A DNA stretch of 64,000 bases from Saprospiraceae bacterium UBA1994 (GCA_002335865.1 DDCY01000007.1:43615-107614), one strand, 5' to 3'; shown: positions 54,078 through 64,000, numbered from the stretch's first letter. Numbers and translations: made by a program. Notes: generated by a model from the letters alone, not told the origin.

Positions 54078-56807
54078 TTACAGTTTTACAACTCTTCTAC
54101 TAACCATAGATCCATCTTCCATTCTCAATTGTAATATGTAGACACCTTGATACCTATTGTCCATTGTGATCATTTTACTTATTTCTGTTGCATCTTTAAT
54201 GTATTCATGAAGTATAACTCTACCGTCAAGATCAAGAAGTATTAATTCTACATTCTGCTTTTTTGATAGCACTGACCTAACCGTTATATCTTCTAAACTA
54301 GGATTAGGGTATACATCAAAAGATAATATATCGGAAGAAAGATCAATCGCAGAAGTAGACATTTTGAAATTCATCCAATTCATATTAAATGGAGATTGCA
54401 CTATTAATACTCTTAGGATAAATCTTCCAGCTAAAGGTATATTTATAGAGGCACTTGTGGTAGTCCAAGTTTGCCATCCGCCTGTAGAAGTAAATGGCAC
54501 AGAACTTAATTCCAAGATATCACCGCCATCATCTATAAGCTGAAGATTAACTCTTCCGCTTCCAAATTCTGCAGCTGTACGGAAGTCTACTTCATAAGTT
54601 CCAGCAGATGTAACATTAACATCGTAATCCAAATAATCTCCAGGATCTAAAAATCCAATATTCATTCCACCACCAATATCAGTACAGTCCTCTAACTCTA
54701 CTCCAGTTTGAAAAAAGTAATCTTCCGCTTCTACTTTCCCAGGTAACTGATGTACAAATTTCAATGTATTTTTAACTTCTTCTAAATCAAAATTAAGCAG
54801 CGCAGAACCATCGTTAGCTACAATGTGCTGACCTGTGTATGAAACCTTAATTTCATCCGTAGAATTCATAAGATGATCCACTCGAAGATTTAAAAGTCTG
54901 CTATTATTCGGATCTACAGTTACATTAGTAACAGACACTACTTCTCCATCTATTTCTACTTCAAAACTACTGAATGGTGTTAGCGTCATATTTCCTATTG
55001 ACTTATTGAAACTCACTTGAATAGTCATTTCATCTTTAGTTTCTGCAGATATGAACACATTGAAAAGATCTTCGCTATTGAGATTAGTCTTCACAAATTC
55101 AAAACTCGCTAAATTATATCCTGCGATATCAGTATGAAATCTCAATTTTTGATTCCCCTCATTTAATATCACATTAGGTACAATGACAGTTTGCCAATTT
55201 TGCCAGCCACCTGTAGGTCCTGCAAATGTTCGGTCCATTAAGTCAGCTCCATCCATAGCGAAATGAAATAGACCTCCAGAGCCTCCAGAAGATGTTCTTA
55301 CATGAACTTCATATACTCCTGCTTCTTCTACATTTACTTCGTATTGCATCCATTCGCCAGCATCCATAAAACCAACATTATATCCATTAGAATTAAGCGT
55401 GTTAGTAGTTACTTCAATATCTACACCATCATTTCTATATTGCCACCCATCATTCCAAGAAGTAAATTCTCCAGTAGAGACTTGATAGTTTCCAGTCTGG
55501 ATATCATAGTATGCTTCACCTATTACCCCTAAATCATAATCTGTTGCATGTATTACACCTGGAATGCTATGACTTTTGAAAGGAAGTGTTTCATTTGATT
55601 GTACTTGTCTAAACATGGCATCGATTACATCTTTTTGATAGATACAATTTTCAGTTTTAAGTTTCTCAGTTAGATCCATCAAAGTAGCTCTAGCAAATTC
55701 TGCAGTAGGCTGAGGTCCATTGCCATTCCAATAATCTAAAAGTGATTGATACTCTGGCGTTTTTATTATGGATAGCGGCCCAGAGATAGATTCTACTTTC
55801 TTCATCGGCCACCACGCCCAACCTATATCCAATCCTTCTAATAAATGAATAGCATCTCTAAACCAAACATTAGAATTTTCTCCACTTTCGCCTAAGTATA
55901 GAGGCACATTATGTGCATTACGCAAATCGATCACCCACTGCATAGTAGCTTCATCATTAGTCGACCAATACTTATGTGGTGAATAAACAAGGTTATCATC
56001 CCACGGTGGTGTCAGTCCAGTAAAGTCATTAGCGAACCAATTTCCTTCTAAGAAAACAATATGATTTGGATCTACTTCTCTTATACTAGAAGTTATATTT
56101 TGATAGATAGTCCTAAGTGCATTTCCACCAGGTAGATCCCAATTTGTTTCATTCAATAAGTCATATCCAGCGATCCATTCTTCATCTGCATAATGCTCTG
56201 CGATCCTTGTCCATAGCGCAACTAATTTTCTTCTATTCTCAGCACTTTCCCACAGAGATGGTTTCGTAGCATCGTAATCAGAAATCGCAGCATCATATCC
56301 TTGTCCACCCGGAGCAGCATGCATATCCAATATAACATACATCTCGTTGACTTTGCACCATTCTACGAGTTGATCCGTAAGCTCAAATCCTTTGTCTAAC
56401 CAAGTATCTTCACCTTCTACCGGCTCATCTTCGATAGGTAACGTAAATAGATTATAATGCATAGGAAGTCTCACAGAATTAAATCCCCAAGACTTCAATG
56501 AATCTATATCAGATTTGCGTACATGATTATTTAACCATGCTTCGTAGAACACTTCAGTATCAGCCTCTCCTATCAAATCTTGAATAGTAGCTCTTATCTC
56601 ATGCTGAGGACTTGCAAACGAAGCCGTCTGTAGCATATAGCCTTCTTGCACCATCCACCCACCTAAACCCATACCACGCAATAAAATGGTATCTTGATTT
56701 TCATTTACTATAGCTCGACCATTAGTGCTTAGTAAGTTCTGAGCACTACTTTGTTGAATAAATAAAAAAATAACAAACCCTACAAAGTAATATCTTGAAT
56801 TCAACAT
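54078..56807 (-). CDS. T9SS-secreted GH5 glycoside hydrolase with two CBM6-like domains
   Basis: A 909-residue exported multi-domain glucanase. The signal peptide ends about residue 23. The GH5 barrel spans about 25-380 with LDMHAAPGGQG, acid/base Glu220 in DLLNETNWD and nucleophile Glu307 in LYLGESGEN. A CBM6-like domain (about 416-575), an Ig-like spacer with a Ca-free SwmB-type look (about 578-682) and a second CBM6-like domain (about 687-815) follow. The last 80 residues are a T9SS sorting domain. GH5 with CBM6 modules suggests attack on insoluble beta-1,3- or mixed beta-glucan; the exact subfamily is unclear. Same-strand PUL neighbour of SusCD. Confidence 0.88.
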   Translation of the reverse strand: MLNSRYYFVGFVIFLFIQQSSAQNLLSTNGRAIVNENQDTILLRGMGLGGWMVQEGYMLQTASFASPQHEIRATIQDLIGEADTEVFYEAWLNNHVRKSDIDSLKSWGFNSVRLPMHYNLFTLPIEDEPVEGEDTWLDKGFELTDQLVEWCKVNEMYVILDMHAAPGGQGYDAAISDYDATKPSLWESAENRRKLVALWTRIAEHYADEEWIAGYDLLNETNWDLPGGNALRTIYQNITSSIREVDPNHIVFLEGNWFANDFTGLTPPWDDNLVYSPHKYWSTNDEATMQWVIDLRNAHNVPLYLGESGENSNVWFRDAIHLLEGLDIGWAWWPMKKVESISGPLSIIKTPEYQSLLDYWNGNGPQPTAEFARATLMDLTEKLKTENCIYQKDVIDAMFRQVQSNETLPFKSHSIPGVIHATDYDLGVIGEAYYDIQTGNYQVSTGEFTSWNDGWQYRNDGVDIEVTTNTLNSNGYNVGFMDAGEWMQYEVNVEEAGVYEVHVRTSSGGSGGLFHFAMDGADLMDRTFAGPTGGWQNWQTVIVPNVILNEGNQKLRFHTDIAGYNLASFEFVKTNLNSEDLFNVFISAETKDEMTIQVSFNKSIGNMTLTPFSSFEVEIDGEVVSVTNVTVDPNNSRLLNLRVDHLMNSTDEIKVSYTGQHIVANDGSALLNFDLEEVKNTLKFVHQLPGKVEAEDYFFQTGVELEDCTDIGGGMNIGFLDPGDYLDYDVNVTSAGTYEVDFRTAAEFGSGRVNLQLIDDGGDILELSSVPFTSTGGWQTWTTTSASINIPLAGRFILRVLIVQSPFNMNWMNFKMSTSAIDLSSDILSFDVYPNPSLEDITVRSVLSKKQNVELILLDLDGRVILHEYIKDATEISKMITMDNRYQGVYILQLRMEDGSMVSRRVVKL

Positions 56808-56986
56808 GTTGATTATTAAAAAATGAAAGTAAAATACCTTTATAATTTTTTTTCAAATAAGGTCAAATCATGAAGAAGTATTCATAAAACAATGACTAAT
56901 AATAGCTTCAGCCAATGATTACATAATAAGACTGATTCTACTCCTTGAATACAGTTACAAGGAGGTCTCAAATATTAATCAACATC

Positions 56987-58375
56987 TTATTGTACTATGA
57001 ATTTTCTTGCGTACACCCCATTTTGGGTTTGCACATTTACAATATATATTCCAGCAGAAAAATTTTCTGTATTAAGTCTATAAGGATCATCACCTGTATG
57101 GCTTACAATTAACATGGCGTTACCAGAAATATCATTAACAGTAATTGACTTTTGCACACCCATAGCAGATTGGCCAAAACGGATCTCAGCATAATCAACG
57201 ACTACTTTAGGGATGATATCAAATATAGTTTGATCTAAATAAATATCATCTGCGCTCAAAGAGATACATGTGCCATCACTTACACAATTTCCAAAGCACG
57301 ATAAAATAGTTTGATTCTCAGTCACCGCCGCCAAAAATCTATCATTAAAAGCATTAGGATCCGCACATATCAGACCTACCAAATCCTCTTTACATGACCA
57401 ATCTGGGCAGTTACCATTTAAGAATGTATAATGGCTTTGGAATCCAACCGGTCTTGTTGTAGTATAAGTATATATACCATCTCCATCAGGGTCTATCATT
57501 GGATTATCTCCTGGATTTCCAAAATTACCACCACCTGCAATAAATATTCCTGCAGGATCCACGTCGATAGTTTCAGTATTAAGTTCGAAAACTAACTCAA
57601 TAGAATCAGTGACCACAGTACAACTACCATCATTATCGCAGGTGCCGAAACATGCTTTTATAGTAGTATTTACTGTTGTCGAAGGTAAGAATCTATCATT
57701 GAAGTTTGCTGGATCTCCACAAGGTAATCCTGCAATATTTTCTTTACAACTATAATCAGGACATGCTCCATTAGTAAATGTATAAAAACTTGAAAAACCC
57801 GCAGGTTTTACTATTGTAGCGGTATAAATACCGTCTCCATCTGGATCTAATAATGGATTATCTCCAGGGTTACCAAATGAACCACCTCCAGCTATAAATA
57901 TACCCTCAGGATCGACGTCTATTAGCGCGGTATTTAATTCAAATGTTAATTCTATATCTTCTACATCATAGTCGCACGTGCCATCATCTGCACAATTGCC
58001 ATAACATGCTTTGATCAATACGTTTCCTGATACTTCAGGCAAAAATCTATCATTGAAAGATGATGGATCACCACATGGCAAACCGCCTAAATCTTCCTTG
58101 CAACTCCAGTCACCACAATTACCATTTAAGAAAGTATAATGACTAGAAAAACCTAACTCTCTTTCTAAAGTAATCGTATATATACCATCACCGTCGTCAT
58201 CTGTCATTAAATTATCTCCAGGAAAACCAAAACCTTCTCCTCCTGCAATGTATATTCCAGTTGGATCAATATTTTCGATATTTTCAGTATTTAATTCGAA
58301 AGTCACATTAAATTGTGCAATCAACTGTCCAACACTAATTGTGAAGACGGCCATCAATAGTAAAAGTCTTTTCAT
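56987..58375 (-). CDS. T9SS-secreted protein with three six-cysteine repeats
   Basis: A 462-residue exported protein, signal peptide ending about residue 20. It consists of three tandem copies of a repeat of about 110 residues (22-134, 142-252, 260-370). Each has IAGGxxFGxPGDN, DGDGIYT, a GFxSxYTFxNG stretch, SCKE, GL(P/I)C, FNDRFL and CFGxC, and six conserved cysteines (for example Cys87, 92, 101, 124, 128 and 134). The DGDG element looks like a metal-binding turn. I recall related repeats attached to GH16 laminarinases in marine Bacteroidota, so carbohydrate binding is likely but unproven. A T9SS sorting domain ends the protein. It lies between the glycan-binding lipoprotein and GH5. Confidence 0.75.
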   Translation of the reverse strand: MKRLLLLMAVFTISVGQLIAQFNVTFELNTENIENIDPTGIYIAGGEGFGFPGDNLMTDDDGDGIYTITLERELGFSSHYTFLNGNCGDWSCKEDLGGLPCGDPSSFNDRFLPEVSGNVLIKACYGNCADDGTCDYDVEDIELTFELNTALIDVDPEGIFIAGGGSFGNPGDNPLLDPDGDGIYTATIVKPAGFSSFYTFTNGACPDYSCKENIAGLPCGDPANFNDRFLPSTTVNTTIKACFGTCDNDGSCTVVTDSIELVFELNTETIDVDPAGIFIAGGGNFGNPGDNPMIDPDGDGIYTYTTTRPVGFQSHYTFLNGNCPDWSCKEDLVGLICADPNAFNDRFLAAVTENQTILSCFGNCVSDGTCISLSADDIYLDQTIFDIIPKVVVDYAEIRFGQSAMGVQKSITVNDISGNAMLIVSHTGDDPYRLNTENFSAGIYIVNVQTQNGVYARKFIVQ

Positions 58376-58422
58376 GATATGATATTTAATATAGTTAAGT
58401 GAGTTATTTTATATTTTTTGTA

Positions 58423-59265
58423 CTATAATGATCTAATTGCAATATTATCTACAGTAACACCTTCTCCTAGATCGTTACCTCCACTTTTAATTACAAAGAA
58501 TGCGGTACCATCCATAGGCCATGATAATGATCCGCCATCACCAACACACGCAACATCTGTAAGTTGTCCAGAAAACAATTCTGAACCGCATCCTTCCCAA
58601 GTATTGATACCCATTAAAATACCACCATCAGAATAATCTACACCTTCTTGTGGCTGTACCGTCCCCACAAACACTTCAAACCAGCAATCTGACATTGCTC
58701 CACCCGATACATCCATATTGATTTGGTATTCTTTATTTGCTTCGAATTCGATTTGCTGCCATAGACCAGCATTACCCCAACCGCCGCCAGACCATTTAGC
58801 TACTCCTGCTGCTAATTCTACTTCCACACCTCCACTAATCTGAAATATATTCCAATCATTAGCTGAATCTAAAGATCCATTAGATATCAAATCAGGTCCT
58901 TGAAAATCATCTACTATAGATATTCTTTGAATAACAGAGGCGGAACCTCCCTCTGTAAATATTTTGAATCTCACATCGTATTCTCCTTTCTTAAAAAATA
59001 CTTTACTCGTCTCTAATTGCTCATCGCCAGTATTGTCACCAAAATTCCAATGGTAATACCATGTATCCACAATGGTCTGACCGACAAAATGAATAATATT
59101 CGGATTTTCAGAATCCACAGTATATGTAAAACTGAGATCATCGCTAGAAGGAGGAATCAGTAATACTTCTTCACTATCTAAACAGCCTGTAGTTGTAAAT
59201 AATAGAGTTAGAACAAATAGTTTGATTGCGTCTATCAGTGAGTTGAATCTTATATTTTTCATCAT
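58423..59265 (-). CDS. PKD-domain surface glycan-binding lipoprotein
   Basis: A 280-residue lipoprotein (lipobox TTTGC, Cys28). A PKD domain (about 41-118; WNFGDNTGDEQLETSKVFF) is followed by a jelly-roll carbohydrate-binding domain (about 125-280; LDSANDWNIF, GLWQQIEFEANKEYQIN, VDNIAIRSL). Directly after the SusD gene on the same strand, it occupies the place of the SusE/F-like surface glycan-binding protein. It probably captures the polysaccharide for SusCD. The glycan is not known. Confidence 0.8.
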   Translation of the reverse strand: MMKNIRFNSLIDAIKLFVLTLLFTTTGCLDSEEVLLIPPSSDDLSFTYTVDSENPNIIHFVGQTIVDTWYYHWNFGDNTGDEQLETSKVFFKKGEYDVRFKIFTEGGSASVIQRISIVDDFQGPDLISNGSLDSANDWNIFQISGGVEVELAAGVAKWSGGGWGNAGLWQQIEFEANKEYQINMDVSGGAMSDCWFEVFVGTVQPQEGVDYSDGGILMGINTWEGCGSELFSGQLTDVACVGDGGSLSWPMDGTAFFVIKSGGNDLGEGVTVDNIAIRSL

Positions 59266-59289
59266 CTTTAATTTAATTAAATATTAAAT

Positions 59290-61059
59290 CTAGTAACCTG
59301 GATTTTCTAATAGTTTCGAATTATTATTGACTCTGTCTTGACCAATAGGTAGTACATAATGATTCGGTTCAAATTTCATTTTTTCGTTTTCTGCAAATAT
59401 CACATCATAAATAAAAGAAACATCACCAATATTGCTAATATTCCTAAGCGATCTCAGACCAAAAGTTTGTACGCTTAATGCTTCTTCCGCAATCCTCCAC
59501 CTTCTTACATCCCAATATCTATGGTCTTCGAATGCTAATTCTATTTTTCTCTCATTACGTAATCTATCTCTGAGATCCATTCCACTGAGATTATCTAATC
59601 GTAAATCCATTGTTAATCCAGCTCTCGATCTGACCGGTTCGATGTAGTCTCTTGCTTCTACTTCACGTCCTAATTCGAAAGCAGCTTCTGCGGCATTGAG
59701 ATATATTTCGCCTAATCTGAAAAGGATGCAATCTTGTCCAGAATAATATTGTTGAATTAATAAGGGGGAGGATCCATCATTCAGATATTTTCTTACATAT
59801 GCTCCTGTCTTAGTCGCATCAGGATGAATTCCCAAACCATCTTTTCCTTTTCCTGTTCCAGGTTCTGCATCTATCTCTCCATCTTTTAAAGTAGCATACC
59901 AAGTCTCTATTGCCGACCCTTGAAACATATCACCATTAGTCAATAGTGTTCCTTTGAATCTTGGATCTCTATTATCAAAAGGTAGCGATGGATTGAATCC
60001 TGATCCACTATCATTTGGAAGTTTCCCAGTACTAAGTATCTCGTAACTATCCATCAAACCTTTAGTAGGTGACATACTAGATCCCCAATCTACTCGATAA
60101 CTATAAGGTGTATTGTAGAGATCGTACGAATGTCCTTTTTCGTATGGTAACCACACCTTTACAAAAATCGATTCGTCATCAGTTTCGTCCACAAAAAGAT
60201 GATAATAATTTTCTGCTGGATCAGGATATGCGTTAAAAAGTGTATATCCACCTTCATTGATTAATTCTCTAGACGCATCGAACGATACTTGGTAATATGC
60301 ATTCGCAGTGGAAGCTGGTATACCTACTAATCCATCCAATTGCACTTCGCCATACTTAGCGATACTTGCTGCGTATAATGCAGCTCTAGATTCCAATGCT
60401 TTGGCTGCCCATCTTGGAGCCCTTCCCTTAAATGCAGTCCATCTGTGCGGAAGTAAATCAAAAGCCAATTGTGCATCAGTTAATACTTGGTTGTAAACTT
60501 CTTCCTCTGTATTTCTTTCTGGAAAATACTCTTCTTCAGGAGTAGTTTCAGGATCTTGTGGCTCTAATATAATAGGTACACCGCCATATCTCTTAACCAT
60601 AGCAAAATATGCATAGGCACGCATGAAGTACATCTCACCTAGTCGATTATCTCTTTCCTCTGTAGACAATACATCTTCGCCTAAATCCTGTAGATTTTCT
60701 ATAGAGTAATTAATTTTCCATAAATTAAAATATCCCCACCAATCCAATGGCCAACTATTATTGACCGTTCCCCACTTTCCGGGTCTCAATGTATTATTTG
60801 CCGGAGTCCAAGAATAAGTACTCATAGCTAAATCAGATAAGGCATCTCTATGTGCCCCATAGCCTGCACCACCACCAAAATCTTTGAGATAATCCCAAGG
60901 CATATTTTCATAAATCTGATAAATATATGTATCCATCAAATCTTTATCACTCCAAACATCACTTTCTGTGATTCTATCTAAAGGTGGCTCATTCAAAAAG
61001 TCGTTACAAGAAATCGTAACAAATGCCAATACCACTAATATTATTTTACAATGTTTCAT
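59290..61059 (-). CDS. SusD/RagB-family nutrient-binding lipoprotein
   Basis: A 589-residue outer-surface lipoprotein (lipobox TISC, Cys18) that acts as the lid of the SusC channel. Typical SusD features: NDFLNEPPLDRITESDVW near the N-terminus, TPR helices with MYFMRAYAYFAMVKRYGGVP, and C-terminal LRNERKIELAFEDHRYWDVRRW. The length is at the usual upper range. It lies 18 bases after SusC and 24 before the PKD lipoprotein on the same strand. Confidence 0.95.
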   Translation of the reverse strand: MKHCKIILVVLAFVTISCNDFLNEPPLDRITESDVWSDKDLMDTYIYQIYENMPWDYLKDFGGGAGYGAHRDALSDLAMSTYSWTPANNTLRPGKWGTVNNSWPLDWWGYFNLWKINYSIENLQDLGEDVLSTEERDNRLGEMYFMRAYAYFAMVKRYGGVPIILEPQDPETTPEEEYFPERNTEEEVYNQVLTDAQLAFDLLPHRWTAFKGRAPRWAAKALESRAALYAASIAKYGEVQLDGLVGIPASTANAYYQVSFDASRELINEGGYTLFNAYPDPAENYYHLFVDETDDESIFVKVWLPYEKGHSYDLYNTPYSYRVDWGSSMSPTKGLMDSYEILSTGKLPNDSGSGFNPSLPFDNRDPRFKGTLLTNGDMFQGSAIETWYATLKDGEIDAEPGTGKGKDGLGIHPDATKTGAYVRKYLNDGSSPLLIQQYYSGQDCILFRLGEIYLNAAEAAFELGREVEARDYIEPVRSRAGLTMDLRLDNLSGMDLRDRLRNERKIELAFEDHRYWDVRRWRIAEEALSVQTFGLRSLRNISNIGDVSFIYDVIFAENEKMKFEPNHYVLPIGQDRVNNNSKLLENPGY

Positions 61060-61077
61060 TTGTCTTTTTTTGAATGT

Positions 61078-64000
61078 CTACAGTGATATATTTATTCCAA
61101 ATGTATATGATTTCGTCTGTGGGTAATACCATCCTGTAGACGATTGCATTTGTGGATCAAAGTCTTCATCGTACCCTTTAAGCACAAATAAATTATGTCC
61201 AGTAATTACCAACTTAGCATCTTCCAATCCGACTTTATTCATCAGCGTCTTAGGCAATGCATATCTTAAGAAAACATTCTTTACCCTCAAGTGCTTTGCA
61301 TCTCTTTTCCAAAAATCCGAATACCTATAATTGTTATCGTTAAAACCACCATCTGTGATTCTTGGAAATTGCGCACCTGTGTTTTCTGGTGTCCAATAAT
61401 CCAACTGATAATCATATCCATTGAATCCATTTCGCAATGGGCTCTGCGCTTCACCATCTATATAAATATCATACCCAGCGGCACCTGTCAATAAAACAGA
61501 AAACTCAAGACTTTTATATGTTGCCCCAAAATTAAGTGAGTAGTTATATGCTGGTTTGTCACCATTGCCAAATACTTTTTGATCTCTTACATCTATGATA
61601 TTGTCACCATTGAGATCTACATATTTAACATCTCCAGGTTGCAAACTAGCATTAGTGCCTCCATCTTGTATCGCAGCTTGTTCTATTTCTTCTAAAGTTT
61701 GGAATAGGCCATCTGAAATATATCCTCTTCGTAATCCAGTATAGTTACCTGTCTGTGTTAAATTCTCTCTCATAAATTCATCTTCGATTATTGCTTCATC
61801 AATGAACTCTGCGGTTTCTCTTGATCGAGAGAAATTTAACCCTAAACTATAAGTGAGGTCTTTATTTAATTTTTTATTGTAGTTCAATGTTATTTCATAT
61901 CCTTGATTAGAATATCTTTGAATATTTTGAGCTGCTAAGCTTACACCTAAAGTACTAGGTACACTTCCAGATGCAAATGCAAGCACCCCATTTTTTTCTC
62001 TATAGAAGTAATCAGCAGATATCGTAAGATCCTTATTAAATAATGACATGTCTACACCTACATTTTTGGTAGTAATAGTTTCCCATGTAAGATCAAGATT
62101 AGCTAAAGCTGTATTATCTATAGTAGGGATCGCAGTATCATTGATACCAAAGAAAAAGTTGTACGTAAAGCCAGACAACCATTGATATCCAGCAGTACCA
62201 TCATTACCAGCAGTTCCTATAGATCCTCTAAATTTGAGATCTTGAATGGTAGATCTTAGAGCTTGAAAAAATGGCTCTTCTGAAACTCTCCATCCTGCAG
62301 AGACTGAAGGAAAGAAACCCCATTCGTTGCCTGGTGCAAATTTGGAAGATCCATCGTACCTAAAACTCGTTTCTAAGAAGTATTTCAGTTTATAATCATA
62401 AGCCAATCTACTAATCAATCCCAAACGGTTCTCGCGATATTCTCCACCATTAGCATCCTTGTTTTCATTTGATCCTGCAAATAATTGATCTATAAGATTA
62501 GATTGAAAATCTTGTCTTCGACCGAAGAAATTTTGACCAGAACGTTTTTGTAATTCTCCGAGTGCCAATACCGAAACAGAGTGACCACTGAATTGACGAT
62601 CATAATTAACCGATTCTTGGAGTACATAATCGTTTCCAAAACCTAGAGACTGTGTCAAGACCGTTTCACTAAATGATCCTTCTGGACTTGCAATGAACAC
62701 ATCGTAATTTCCACTATTACGATTAAGTGTAAATAGCTCGTAACTCTTCCCCCATTCTTTTTGATAATTGGTATTGTAAACGAGAGATGCATAGGATTTC
62801 AAACTCAAGCCTTCTACTTGTTTTACATCGTACTGAAGCGATAATTTAGCATCGAGGTTATTGTTATTCGCTCTGTAATATCCTGCATTGAAATCTTTGA
62901 TCCCTTCCAATATATGATTAGGACTAAAACTTGGTCTTGCTGGTGTACCATCAGGGTAATAAGCAATATTAGTAGGTAGAGCTCTACTCAATTCTCTAAA
63001 GATATTATAGGCTGAATATCCTGGTGCTTCATTAACTCTCCTACGTCCAGCGAGGTTCAATCTCAATGTAAGTTGGTCACTTAAGCTGGCCTCTATATTC
63101 GATCTTATATTATATTGTTGGTAGCTCAATACATCTTCTGTATAATTAGATCCTTGATCCAAAAATCCAGCAGAAACGAAATATCTAATTTTTTCATTTC
63201 CTCCAGCGATGTTAAGATTATGCCTTTGTTGAAAAGATTGATCTCTGAATAATAGATTCTTCCAGTCTTCATTAGGAAAATTTACTGGATCAGAACCAGA
63301 ACGATACGATTCGACTTGCTCCTCACTGTAGAATGGATCTCTTCCTGCATTTCTAAGACCTTCATTGAGTACCGTAGCATATTGTTCAGAATTTAGAACA
63401 TCTGGGTATGCTGTGAAAGAGGCAAAAGTATATTGATTGCTATAACTTAACTTAGGTTTTCCTATTGTACCATTTCTTGTCGTGACTAAGACTACACCAT
63501 TCCCTCCTTGAACACCGTATATGGCTGCAGATGCTGCATCTTTAAGTATAGATATACTTTCTATTTCTTGAGCATCCAATTCATCTAAACTACCAGGTGC
63601 TCCATCTACTATTACCAAGGCATTTCCAAAATTACGGACCTCGAAGGATGATCCACTAAATCCTGGCTCCCCACTACCTTGCCTTACGAATAATCCAGCA
63701 GCTAATCCCTCTAGACCATTACTTACATTAGCCACAGGTAGTTTTTTCAAGGCCTTTTCGTCTACTGTAGAGACAGCCGAAGTCAATTTCGTCCTTGATT
63801 GCTTGCCATAGCCTACTACGACTACTTCGTCCAAAAACTCTCCTTGAACCATACTGATATCTATCAATACTCGAGTATTGATATTCAAAACTTGACTTTT
63901 GTAGCCTACATATGTGATGGTAAGGGTACGAGATTCACTATCAATCGCTAAACTATACTTTCCATCAACATCAGTAACTGTTCCTAAATTTGTATTATCA
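61078..64000 (-). CDS. SusC/RagA-type TonB-dependent transporter, 5' end outside the window
   Basis: An outer membrane transporter importing oligosaccharides across with TonB energy. The frame stays open to the right edge, so the start is beyond base 64000. The first residues seen are a carboxypeptidase-D-regulatory domain (GTVTDVDGKYSLAI, ITYVGYKSQ). Then DEVVVVGYGKQSR (the SusC signature), the plug (VSNGLEGLAAGLFVRQG and GGNGVVLVTTRNG) and the barrel ending FGINISL. The visible 974 residues are most of a normal SusC (about 1000). It heads the locus with SusD, the glycan-binding lipoprotein and the glycoside hydrolases downstream; promoter and regulators lie outside the window. Confidence 0.95.
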   Translation of the reverse strand, partial: DNTNLGTVTDVDGKYSLAIDSESRTLTITYVGYKSQVLNINTRVLIDISMVQGEFLDEVVVVGYGKQSRTKLTSAVSTVDEKALKKLPVANVSNGLEGLAAGLFVRQGSGEPGFSGSSFEVRNFGNALVIVDGAPGSLDELDAQEIESISILKDAASAAIYGVQGGNGVVLVTTRNGTIGKPKLSYSNQYTFASFTAYPDVLNSEQYATVLNEGLRNAGRDPFYSEEQVESYRSGSDPVNFPNEDWKNLLFRDQSFQQRHNLNIAGGNEKIRYFVSAGFLDQGSNYTEDVLSYQQYNIRSNIEASLSDQLTLRLNLAGRRRVNEAPGYSAYNIFRELSRALPTNIAYYPDGTPARPSFSPNHILEGIKDFNAGYYRANNNNLDAKLSLQYDVKQVEGLSLKSYASLVYNTNYQKEWGKSYELFTLNRNSGNYDVFIASPEGSFSETVLTQSLGFGNDYVLQESVNYDRQFSGHSVSVLALGELQKRSGQNFFGRRQDFQSNLIDQLFAGSNENKDANGGEYRENRLGLISRLAYDYKLKYFLETSFRYDGSSKFAPGNEWGFFPSVSAGWRVSEEPFFQALRSTIQDLKFRGSIGTAGNDGTAGYQWLSGFTYNFFFGINDTAIPTIDNTALANLDLTWETITTKNVGVDMSLFNKDLTISADYFYREKNGVLAFASGSVPSTLGVSLAAQNIQRYSNQGYEITLNYNKKLNKDLTYSLGLNFSRSRETAEFIDEAIIEDEFMRENLTQTGNYTGLRRGYISDGLFQTLEEIEQAAIQDGGTNASLQPGDVKYVDLNGDNIIDVRDQKVFGNGDKPAYNYSLNFGATYKSLEFSVLLTGAAGYDIYIDGEAQSPLRNGFNGYDYQLDYWTPENTGAQFPRITDGGFNDNNYRYSDFWKRDAKHLRVKNVFLRYALPKTLMNKVGLEDAKLVITGHNLFVLKGYDEDFDPQMQSSTGWYYPQTKSYTFGINISL

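Noticed and set aside
1..64000. tRNA, rRNA, CRISPR arrays, prophage and integrase genes.
   Set aside because: I scanned by eye for T-loop GTTCGAATCC patterns, regular spaced repeats and tyrosine recombinase motifs, and found none.

Overview
The window looks like chromosomal DNA of an AT-rich member of the Bacteroidota, most likely a marine, Saprospira-like lineage. Five proteins end in a type IX secretion (T9SS) sorting domain with a YPNP-like motif. There is a SusC/SusD pair, several lipoproteins with Bacteroidota-style lipoboxes, -7 boxes of the TAnnTTTG type and almost no Shine-Dalgarno signals. No rRNA, tRNA, CRISPR array, phage or intact insertion sequence is visible.

Layout. 1-4 kb: the end of an M20 peptidase, an FKBP isomerase with trmD, an SDR oxidoreductase and a cyclophilin. 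4-8.4 kb: a secreted reprolysin-type metalloprotease and a histidine-phosphatase lipoprotein. 8.4-13.2 kb: an AT-rich gap, valS, a ferredoxin and pssA. 13.5-18.7 kb: lipoproteins, a membrane-anchored serine hydrolase, and a PPP-type phosphatase fused to a CotH-like kinase-fold domain. 18.7-29.9 kb: an aspartate aminotransferase, a one-domain asparaginase homologue, a frameshifted MmcQ/YjbR gene, an FAD oxidoreductase, a T9SS protein, waaA, a beta-barrel protein, tilS and an alpha/beta hydrolase. 29.9-39.5 kb: xseA, sucC, an M43 metalloprotease, mdh, a PRXL2-type peroxiredoxin and pyrC. 40.8-51.2 kb: purK-purE, a cystathionine beta-synthase-like gene, a TonB-dependent receptor, glnS and argS.

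From 51.4 kb to the right edge, seven same-strand genes form a polysaccharide utilization locus. Transcription order is SusC, SusD, a PKD surface glycan-binding lipoprotein, a protein with three six-cysteine repeats, a GH5 enzyme with two CBM6-like domains, a CE1/PHB-depolymerase-like esterase and a GH30 lipoprotein. Together they could bind, cut and import a beta-glucan such as laminarin; the substrate is inferred.

The intergenic gaps hold decayed genes that ordinary gene calling misses. There is an alpha/beta-hydrolase pseudogene (37.2-37.7 kb), a full-length DUF4442 thioesterase-like pseudogene with two in-frame TAG codons (43.0-43.5 kb), a truncated C-terminal fragment after purE, an orphan 44-codon frame after the reprolysin gene, and a one-base frameshift in the YjbR gene. 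A 55-residue Lacal_2735-family gene lies among them at 42.7 kb. The most novel candidate is the phosphatase/kinase-fold fusion at 16.6-18.7 kb.
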